From Flavobacteriales bacterium (GTDB taxonomy: Bacteria; Bacteroidota; Bacteroidia; Flavobacteriales_D; Sanyastnellaceae): a stretch of DNA of 5,230 nucleotides. The DNA is taken from assembly GCA_027488055.1 (NCBI GenBank), contig JAIYCK010000007.1, positions 1-5,230 of the forward strand. The letters run 5' to 3'. The notes beneath the pieces are model-generated. The model was given only the letters and a program-made list of their open reading frames with translations, searched no databases and was not told where the DNA came from. The translations under genes and the position numbers were made by a program. Below are positions 1-5,230 of the stretch, one piece after another (the stretch's first letter is position 1; every line of letters begins with the position of its first letter).

Positions 1-933
1 CTCTGCTTCGGCCTTGTAATTGCGTACAATGCGATGGCGTAATACTTGGGCTGCTACCGCTTTGATATCTTCAATATCTGGACTGTATTTTCCGTGCAAA
101 GCCGCATGCGCCTTGGCTCCCACGATAAGGTATTGTGATGCACGCGGACCAGCACCCCAACTCAAAAATTCCTTGACCATGGTTGGAGCATATTCACTTG
201 CTCCGCGTGTCTTCGACACCAATTTCACAGCGTACTCAATCACATTGTCCGCCACTGGCATCTTGCGAATCAATTGCTGGTAGAACGCAATCTCCTGACC
301 ACTAATGACAGGATTGATTTGCGAAACTGCATTGCTAGTGGTCGATTTTACGATTTGTACTTCCTCGGCGAACGTAGGATAGTCGACCCAAATATTGAAC
401 ATGAAACGATCCAACTGCGCTTCAGGCAGCGGGTAGGTTCCTTCTTGTTCGATCGGATTTTGCGTTGCCAAAACGAAAAATGGTGAGGGCAAATCATAGG
501 TCTGACCTGCTGCAGTTACTTTACGCTCTTGCATAGCCTCAAGCAAGGCCGATTGCGTTTTCGGAGGTGTACGGTTGATCTCGTCAGCCAATACAATATT
601 GGAAAACAAAGCGCCCTTTACAAATTTAAACTGACGACTGTCATCCAATATTTCACTCCCAATGATATCACTCGGCATCAAATCGGGTGTAAATTGAATT
701 CGATTGAATGACAATCCCAAAGCTTGTCCGATTGAGCTTACCAGCAAGGTTTTTGCCAATCCAGGAACGCCCACCAATAAGCAGTGTCCATTGCCAAAGA
801 TCGATATCAATACAAATTTCACGACTTCATCTTGCCCTACAATGGCTTTGCTTAGCTCATTGCGCAGCGATGCATAACGACCTTTCAAAGAATCCAAAGC
901 CTCAGCATCATTGCGAAAATTCATTTCACTCAT
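1..933 (-). CDS. MoxR-family AAA+ ATPase, 3' end cut by window edge
   Basis: This reading frame is open for 311 codons from an ATG at 933 to the left edge without a stop. The translation has all the AAA+ signatures of the MoxR family: Walker A GVPGLAKT (residues 55-62), Walker B NIVLADE (112-118) followed by INRTPPKTQ, sensor 1 ATQNP (156-160), the EAQLDRF motif with a candidate arginine finger (171-177), and sensor 2 WGAGPRAS (259-266). MoxR proteins are cytoplasmic hexameric ATPases thought to act as chaperones that remodel or insert metal cofactors into partner proteins carrying VWA domains. Family members are about 315-335 residues, so only some 10-20 residues are missing. The start is chosen because M1 gives the usual short N-terminus; M4 at 924 is an alternative. 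There is no Shine-Dalgarno sequence. It follows surA by 22 bases, so it is probably cotranscribed. Family assignment is very secure; the actual client is unknown. Confidence 0.96.
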   Translation of the reverse strand, partial: MSEMNFRNDAEALDSLKGRYASLRNELSKAIVGQDEVVKFVLISIFGNGHCLLVGVPGLAKTLLVSSIGQALGLSFNRIQFTPDLMPSDIIGSEILDDSRQFKFVKGALFSNIVLADEINRTPPKTQSALLEAMQERKVTAAGQTYDLPSPFFVLATQNPIEQEGTYPLPEAQLDRFMFNIWVDYPTFAEEVQIVKSTTSNAVSQINPVISGQEIAFYQQLIRKMPVADNVIEYAVKLVSKTRGASEYAPTMVKEFLSWGAGPRASQYLIVGAKAHAALHGKYSPDIEDIKAVAAQVLRHRIVRNYKAEAE

Positions 934-955
934 ACTCGTATATTGATCTAATAAA

Positions 956-2299
956 TTATTTCGATGTGACCCAAGGGAATTCAAATACACAATCCTTGTA
1001 GTCCTCATTGATTTGCACAAAGGTGGAGGCCAATTTTTTTCGCATCCACTTTTCCACTTCTTCTTGATTGGCTTTCTCGCGTGCTACGCTTTCAAAGATA
1101 TCGTAATCTTCCTTGATATTAGCCACGTGAGCAGGAATGCGATTATCCAAACGATAAATGACATATTGTTGCTGGCCATCTTCACCTGTCATCATAACCG
1201 GCTCACTTATTTCGCCCACTTTCAGAGACATCATCGTGAGATTCAGCTCGGCCGTTAAACTACTTACATCATGTTTAGTGCCGCCATTGTATGAATTCAT
1301 CACTCTTCCGCCTTGGTTTTTGGTGCCCACATCGGTGCTATATCGTTGCGCCGCCAAAGCAAAGGTGACAGTATCTGCTCGAAGCACAGCCATTACCGAG
1401 TCCAACTGCATGCGGGCTTTATCCAAATCTGCCACGCTCACCTTAGGTGACATCAAGATATGACAACTCTCATAAAACTCCCCGCGGATCTCCAGCACTT
1501 TTACAAAGTGATAGCCGTAGGTCGATTCGAAAACAGGAGAATAACCTCCTTCGGGCGTATTGAAAACCGCCGCTTCGTATTCGGGCACGAAGCTCCCCTT
1601 GCGCTGCAATGGATAACATCCTCCTTTGGCACTGCTACCTGGATCTTCACTCCATTTCGCAGCCTCGATCGCCATGATGCTTTGACCTTTTGTCAAACGA
1701 GTGCGAATGCTGTCGAGAAAATTGATGGTCGCTTGCTTCTGTCCCTCCTTGATTTCAGGATCGATCACAATCTGAGAGAATTGCACCTGCTCATTGATCA
1801 ATGGCAAGGAGTCTTTGGGGACAGCTTCAAAATAGCGTTTCACGTCGGATGGAGTAACGCGCACATTCTTGGTGATCTCTTCTTGCATGCGCTGCACTAA
1901 GATCTGATCTTTGATCAGATCGAAATATTCATCTTTCAGTTGCGCAGTGCTTTTCCCATAATTTTTTTCGAACTCTTCCACACTTCCAAACATTTGAACG
2001 AAATAGTCCAAACGGCGCTGCACTTGACCTTGAACTTCGGCATCACTCACTTCCAAGCTATCGAGTTTACTTTGGTTGAGCAATAATTTTTGAAACAATA
2101 GATTCTCAAAGAGACTGCAATACTGATCCTTGCCCAATCCTCCTTTGCCTTTGGTCACCTCCAATGCGCTTGTCTCCAACTCACTTTTGAGCAAGATTTC
2201 TCCTCCGGCCACGCCAATGATTTCATCGATTACTTCAAGCTTTTGTGCTTGTAGCATCAATGAAAATAGCATTCCTATCAATACAGTGAGTTTCTTCAT
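956..2299 (-). CDS. surA: SurA-type periplasmic chaperone / peptidyl-prolyl isomerase
   Basis: The 447-residue product starts with a signal peptide (basic MKK, hydrophobic core to about residue 16, likely cleavage after A18). Residues 20-148 form the SurA N-terminal chaperone region (VIDEIIGVAGGEILLKSELE start, helical). Two parvulin domains follow: P1 about 170-272 (SEDPGSSAKGG, YGYHFVKVLE) and P2 about 275-386 (ESCHILMSPK, RYSTDVGTKNQGG). A C-terminal helical part (388-437, PAHVANIKEDYD onward) matches the conserved tail of Bacteroidota SurA proteins. SurA binds unfolded outer-membrane proteins in the periplasm and hands them to the BAM complex. P1 has Gln176 where the first catalytic His usually sits but keeps His264; P2 keeps His280 but has Tyr379 in the second position, so isomerase activity may be weak. 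Length fits the family. Its ATG overlaps the stop of the lipoprotein gene as ATGA, implying coupled translation. Confidence 0.95.
   Translation of the reverse strand: MKKLTVLIGMLFSLMLQAQKLEVIDEIIGVAGGEILLKSELETSALEVTKGKGGLGKDQYCSLFENLLFQKLLLNQSKLDSLEVSDAEVQGQVQRRLDYFVQMFGSVEEFEKNYGKSTAQLKDEYFDLIKDQILVQRMQEEITKNVRVTPSDVKRYFEAVPKDSLPLINEQVQFSQIVIDPEIKEGQKQATINFLDSIRTRLTKGQSIMAIEAAKWSEDPGSSAKGGCYPLQRKGSFVPEYEAAVFNTPEGGYSPVFESTYGYHFVKVLEIRGEFYESCHILMSPKVSVADLDKARMQLDSVMAVLRADTVTFALAAQRYSTDVGTKNQGGRVMNSYNGGTKHDVSSLTAELNLTMMSLKVGEISEPVMMTGEDGQQQYVIYRLDNRIPAHVANIKEDYDIFESVAREKANQEEVEKWMRKKLASTFVQINEDYKDCVFEFPWVTSK
1901..1921. repeat. Perfect 9-bp inverted repeat with 3-base loop inside surA
   Basis: GATCTGATC (1901-1909) and GATCAGATC (1913-1921) are exact reverse complements separated by TTT, containing four GATC sites. 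On the coding strand it encodes DLIKDQI (residues 127-133 of SurA), in the N-terminal chaperone region. There is no T-run after it in the transcript direction, so it is not an intrinsic terminator. It may be a by-product of the codon choice for this helix. Confidence 0.6.
2296..2299 (-). other. ATGA stop-start overlap between lipoprotein gene and surA
   Basis: The TGA of the lipoprotein gene (2298-2296) shares bases with the surA ATG (2299-2297). The surA leader reads TACAACAAAGA before the ATG, which has no Shine-Dalgarno but is A-rich as in Bacteroidota. The overlap suggests that terminating ribosomes reinitiate on surA, keeping the two proteins at linked levels. Confidence 0.9.
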
Positions 2300-3219
2300 T
2301 CTTTGTTGTAATACAGTTCTAATTTTTTGTCTTTCAAAGCTTGATTGTACACATCATCCCGCATTTTCATGAGGATATCAATTTTGCGTTTATTCAAAAT
2401 CAAACTTTTTATTTTATCGTTTTCAAAACTCAATGGCGAAACGCTTCCTCGCAATTTATATTCCATGATAGAAATATAATACGTGTTGTTGTCTTTGCTA
2501 AATTCAATGAATTTATTCTGACGCAAAAAAGCATCCACATCATATACTTCCAGTGGGATTTGTTGAATCAATTCGTCCCAACGCATCCAATTATCTTCAC
2601 TGAAATAGGAAGAAGCTCCTGTTTCCACACACAATTTTTGCCATTTCACAAAGTCTTCGGGCTTGGTGGATTGAAACACCTTTTTCATGGCCCCTAGTTG
2701 TTTATTATCGCTATTCAATGCACAAAATTTCACTTTGAGGATGTAATCTTTCAATTCAAAATTGGCCTCATTGGTATTGTAGTAAGCCTCAATCTCTTGC
2801 TGATTTACATTGGTATCAAGATGCTGCTGCACCCATTGTTGTTCGAAATAATAAGTGAGCAAAGACTGTCTATAATTTTCAATTAGACTTTCAATTTGTC
2901 CTTGATCCTCTCCCAAGGTGTATTCCGCTAGCGCCACTACCGCCTGTTCCCGCATCCAACTTTGAATGTAACTCTCAGCCAACTTCATGGAATCCTCCGG
3001 TGAAGTTTGATCGGGGATCATTTCGGCTATGTCATCCCAATGCAATTCCTTTTCACCAATTTTTGCTACTAAGGCGCTTTGATTGTCGTTTCTGTTACAG
3101 CCCCAAATTCCCAAAAAAATGAAAACAACACAAGTCCACGCCAGCGAGGTTGGGCGACAAAACGGGGTGCGAATGGGCGATTTTTCCAAGGTATACTTAG
3201 TGAATCGTATAAAGAACAT
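2296..3219 (-). CDS. Predicted lipoprotein, SurA/PpiC-like with degenerate parvulin domain
   Basis: The 307-residue product has a hydrophobic stretch (about 27-40) ending in a lipobox-like IWGC, with Cys41 as the predicted lipidated residue, so it is probably membrane-anchored facing the periplasm. After it, VAKIGEKELHWDDI (51-64) and the helices to about 155 resemble the SurA_N chaperone region. Residues 158-256 sit where a parvulin domain would be (DYILKVKFCALN, then NTYYISIMEYK), but neither catalytic His is present. I infer a non-catalytic chaperone related to its neighbours, not an active isomerase. The segment after Cys41 (NRNDN) lacks a strong acidic cluster, so there is no clear signal for surface export. 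The ATG at 3219 lies inside the upstream gene and gives an unusually long 26-residue n-region; a TTG at 3189 (codon 11) would give a shorter one. No other ATG precedes the lipobox. Fold assignment is by pattern and position only. Confidence 0.87.
   Translation of the reverse strand: MFFIRFTKYTLEKSPIRTPFCRPTSLAWTCVVFIFLGIWGCNRNDNQSALVAKIGEKELHWDDIAEMIPDQTSPEDSMKLAESYIQSWMREQAVVALAEYTLGEDQGQIESLIENYRQSLLTYYFEQQWVQQHLDTNVNQQEIEAYYNTNEANFELKDYILKVKFCALNSDNKQLGAMKKVFQSTKPEDFVKWQKLCVETGASSYFSEDNWMRWDELIQQIPLEVYDVDAFLRQNKFIEFSKDNNTYYISIMEYKLRGSVSPLSFENDKIKSLILNKRKIDILMKMRDDVYNQALKDKKLELYYNKE
3197..3219 (-). other. 23-base coding overlap between the double-parvulin gene and the lipoprotein gene
   Basis: These bases encode both the last residues of the upstream protein (ending YTIH and TAA at 3199-3197) and the first residues of the lipoprotein (MFFIRFTK) in a different frame. 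The ATG is preceded by GTGGACAAAA, with no Shine-Dalgarno but A at the favoured positions near the start. If translation really begins at the TTG at 3189-3187, the genes would be separated by 7 bases and there would be no overlap. Confidence 0.65.
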
Positions 3220-5137
3220 TTTTGTCCACGCTCACTGGATACTTAGCGCGTAAAGACTGGATCCATTCTTGTTCCAAGAAAGTTTGATAGTCTGATGTGA
3301 TCAGTCCCTTTGCCTCATCCAATCGCTTATTGGTGGTAGGCAAAATTTCGAGTACATCGACCATCACCACTTGTCCATCAATGTAGAGGTTTTTACTCAA
3401 TCCCTTCTTCCATTCTATATCCGATAAGATGTCCCTATCTTCTTTAGCAAAGGTGCCTTGTTCTATCTGCAAGTTGAGTTGTGATTCCTCGTTAAGTTCG
3501 CCTGCAATCGTGGATTTATCCTTGCCTTCAGCGAGCATTTTACGGGCTTGCACAGCAATCTGATCGTTTGCGCAGGTGTAAATCACCACATCCACACGCT
3601 CGGGCCACATGAATTTCGATTTATTTTTTTCATAATACTCCGTCAAACCAGTTGAGTCCTTCACTGCCTTGTTCCAAACCTTCTGATCCGTCAATTCGAA
3701 CAACAAGATTCCCTCTCTGTACTCCTTCATCAAGAGTCTGAAAGCGGTGTGTTTCGATTCTAATTTGCCATCTTCATATTCCAACAAAAGAGCTTCTCCG
3801 AATTTATTCATTTGTTGTTTTACAAATTCAGCTGGGGTTTGTGTTGTTTTGAACCCTCCTCTTTTTTGGAAATAATTGAGAAAGTCTTGTGCTTTGTAGG
3901 TTTTACCATCGATGTTGAAGAGCGCCTTTTTGGCCAATTTCTTCTTCACTTTGATAGAGCCGTTATATGCATTGGTATCTGCCTTGGCAGCAATCGCATT
4001 CATCACGCGGGTATCAACTGAATAATTGTATTCCTTCTTCAGTTTCTCCACAAAGGACTTTTTGGTTTTCTCCGCGCGTGCATCCTTAGATACTTTGCTT
4101 TTCAACTCTTTCTCCATTGCGTCAAAAGCTGGCACTGGACGATAGTCAAGTCTTTTGGCAATGTGCCAACCAAAAGATGTTTTAAAAGGACGCGAGTACT
4201 CGCCATTTGTTTGGAGTGCGAAAGCTGCTTGTTCGAATTCCATCACCATGTTACCTGTACCGAACCAAGGCAATTCACCACCCTTTTTAGCAGAGGAACC
4301 GTCCTCGCTGTATTTAGCTGCAAGATTTTCGAACGTCTCTTCACCTGCCTTCAATTTTTCATAAATCTCATTGATTTTGGTGATCGCATTGGCCTCACCA
4401 TCGGCTTCAGGCTTGGCCTTTACCATGATGTGTGCTGCCAACATTTCACCTTGTGCCGGACGTTTATCCACTACTTTGATAATGTGGTATCCAAATTTGG
4501 TGCGCACAGGCATGCTAATTTGACCAACAGGAGTATTGTACGCCGCATCTTCAAACTGATAAACCATTTGAAACGCTGTAAAATAACCTAAGTCACCGCC
4601 ATTTTCTTTGGCACTTGGATCATCGCTGCCATCCTTTCCTTTGGCAATGGTGGCAAAGTCCTCGCCCATTGTAATACGATCGCGCATGGCCATGATCTTA
4701 TTGTAAGCCCTCAAAGTATCTTGAGAAGACGCATTGGATTCACATTTGACGAGGATATGCATTGCGCGAACCTCTTGCTGTTTGCGTTGATAGGCTTCCT
4801 TGATCAATTCACTCAACAATTCGCTATCCGTAAGGTATGGACGTGCCAATTGATCACGATATCCTCTTAGCTCCTCTTTGAATTTAGCAACTGTATCAAG
4901 CTTCAGCTCACGTGCTTCTTTGACCTTCAACTTGAAATTGATAAACAATTCCATGTACTCATCCAAGGCTGCATGAGTGATGAGGGAATCACGGTTGTTT
5001 TTCTTAAAGATGTTTTCAAATTCTTCCAGGGTAGTTCCTTCCCCAGCCACCGTCATAACAAAAGCATTTTTGTCTTGACCATAACCAATCGATGCAGCAA
5101 AAATTAGGACTGCAGTACAAAAAACATTGAATCTCAT
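3197..5137 (-). CDS. Secreted peptidyl-prolyl isomerase with two parvulin (PpiC/rotamase) domains
   Basis: The 646-residue product has a signal peptide (MRF start, hydrophobic 5-17, likely cleavage after GYG20). Residues 26-115 are a helical SurA_N-like chaperone region. Parvulin domain 1 (about 122-226) has VRAMHILVK with His127, ENGGDLGYF, and KFGYHIIKVVDKRP with His218. Domain 2 (about 232-334) has LAAHIMVKAK with His236, KYSEDGSSAKKGG, and SFGWHIAKRLDYRP with His325. Both catalytic His residues are thus present in both domains, supporting cis-trans prolyl isomerisation in the periplasm. A basic linker (340-405) leads to a second SurA_N-like helical region (406-505) and a parvulin-like segment without the His motifs (510-600). 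The ATG at 5137 is the first start after an in-frame TAA at 5158-5156; there is no Shine-Dalgarno. It overlaps the lipoprotein gene by 23 bases and is probably the first chaperone gene of the operon. Substrates are unknown. Confidence 0.95.
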   Translation of the reverse strand: MRFNVFCTAVLIFAASIGYGQDKNAFVMTVAGEGTTLEEFENIFKKNNRDSLITHAALDEYMELFINFKLKVKEARELKLDTVAKFKEELRGYRDQLARPYLTDSELLSELIKEAYQRKQQEVRAMHILVKCESNASSQDTLRAYNKIMAMRDRITMGEDFATIAKGKDGSDDPSAKENGGDLGYFTAFQMVYQFEDAAYNTPVGQISMPVRTKFGYHIIKVVDKRPAQGEMLAAHIMVKAKPEADGEANAITKINEIYEKLKAGEETFENLAAKYSEDGSSAKKGGELPWFGTGNMVMEFEQAAFALQTNGEYSRPFKTSFGWHIAKRLDYRPVPAFDAMEKELKSKVSKDARAEKTKKSFVEKLKKEYNYSVDTRVMNAIAAKADTNAYNGSIKVKKKLAKKALFNIDGKTYKAQDFLNYFQKRGGFKTTQTPAEFVKQQMNKFGEALLLEYEDGKLESKHTAFRLLMKEYREGILLFELTDQKVWNKAVKDSTGLTEYYEKNKSKFMWPERVDVVIYTCANDQIAVQARKMLAEGKDKSTIAGELNEESQLNLQIEQGTFAKEDRDILSDIEWKKGLSKNLYIDGQVVMVDVLEILPTTNKRLDEAKGLITSDYQTFLEQEWIQSLRAKYPVSVDKNVLYTIH

Positions 5138-5150
5138 AGCGTAATCGGGT

Positions 5151-5230
5151 TCATTTTAGATAGGTGAAGCGCAGGTGGAACTCGTTACGTGGCTCCGTTG
5201 ACACTCCAAAATATCGACGTGCGAATTTAA
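5151..5230 (-). CDS. C-terminal end of an unidentified upstream protein, possibly an outer-membrane beta-barrel
   Basis: This frame is open from the right edge to a TGA at 5153-5151 and gives 25 complete codons. The residues look like real protein: KFARRYFGVSTEPRN followed by EFHLRFTYLK and stop. The last ten residues alternate F, L, F, Y with polar residues, as in the final beta-strand of outer-membrane barrels, and a TEPRN-type turn before such a strand is seen in TonB-dependent receptors. The other two frames of this strand are closed here by a TAA at 5187-5185 and a TAA at 5158-5156. The stop lies 13 bases before the parvulin gene start, a typical operon spacing. The fragment is too short for a family assignment; the barrel idea is inference. 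It could instead be the end of any protein, or chance open frame. Confidence 0.55.
   Translation of the reverse strand, partial: KFARRYFGVSTEPRNEFHLRFTYLK

Larger units (their letters stand above)
1..5230 (-). other. Probable operon: (upstream gene) - double-parvulin PPIase - lipoprotein - surA - MoxR ATPase
   Basis: All recognisable genes lie on the minus strand with junctions of +13, -23, -4 and +22 bases. None of these gaps can hold a terminator and independent promoter, and no hairpin followed by a T-run is seen between genes. The unit appears to extend past both window edges. SurA followed directly by a MoxR-type ATPase is an arrangement I recall from Bacteroidota genomes; whether the right-hand gene belongs to the same transcript is inferred from spacing only. 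Confidence 0.8.

Noticed and set aside
934..955. Promoter or terminator between surA and the MoxR gene
   Set aside because: The 22-base AT-rich gap has no hairpin with T-run and is too short for an independent promoter; read-through is more likely.
274..1001. Plus-strand open frames opposite the MoxR gene
   Set aside because: The minus-strand frame here carries Walker A, Walker B and sensor motifs, so these are shadows.
1460..1900. Plus-strand open frame of 146 codons
   Set aside because: It lies wholly antisense to surA, whose protein shows clear family motifs; the plus-strand translation shows no recognisable domain.
4163..4591. Plus-strand open frame of 142 codons
   Set aside because: It is antisense to the two parvulin domains of the 646-residue protein, has many Cys/Phe/His typical of shadow frames and no start context of its own.
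5207..5213. TATTTTG on the minus strand as a Bacteroidota -7 promoter element (TAnnTTTG)
   Set aside because: It is one base short of the consensus, has no clear TTTG-type -33 element in the window, and sits inside a probable coding end.
1..5230. Defence system, mobile element, CRISPR array or RNA gene
   Set aside because: No transposase, nuclease, integrase, spaced repeats, or tRNA/rRNA-like segments were seen; nearly every base is explained by the coding genes.

Overview
The window is a densely packed, single-direction (minus strand) piece of a Bacteroidota-type chromosome. The lineage call rests on four things: the SurA-like protein has the C-terminal layout typical of that phylum; the MoxR-type ATPase closely resembles Bacteroidota versions; the coding starts lack Shine-Dalgarno sequences and instead have A-rich leaders; and there is a lipoprotein among the chaperones. 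I cannot assign a genus. I see no mobile elements, RNA genes, CRISPR arrays or signs of recent transfer.

In transcription order (right to left): the last 25 codons of an unidentified protein whose end looks like an outer-membrane beta-strand (5230-5151); a 646-residue secreted protein with two intact parvulin (PpiC/rotamase) domains (5137-3197); a 307-residue predicted lipoprotein that looks like a chaperone-plus-parvulin protein with a decayed active site (3219-2296); a 447-residue SurA-type periplasmic chaperone with two parvulin domains (2299-956); and a MoxR-family AAA+ ATPase cut by the left edge (933-1). The junctions are a 13-base gap, a 23-base overlap, a 4-base ATGA overlap and a 22-base gap, so the set reads as one operon. 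No terminator or convincing promoter is visible.

Functionally, the three central products would act in the periplasm, helping nascent outer-membrane and secreted proteins fold or stay unfolded until assembly. They form a series of related proteins with graded loss of the parvulin catalytic histidines: both kept in both domains of the first protein, one kept per domain in SurA, none kept in the lipoprotein. The MoxR-type ATPase is cytoplasmic and normally works with von Willebrand factor A/DUF58 proteins; those partners would lie beyond the left edge if present. This is a largely recognisable housekeeping region. The most interesting points are the catalytic decay pattern, the tight translational linkage (including a possible 6-codon relay ORF before the first parvulin gene), and the possible outer-membrane client gene at the head of the cluster.
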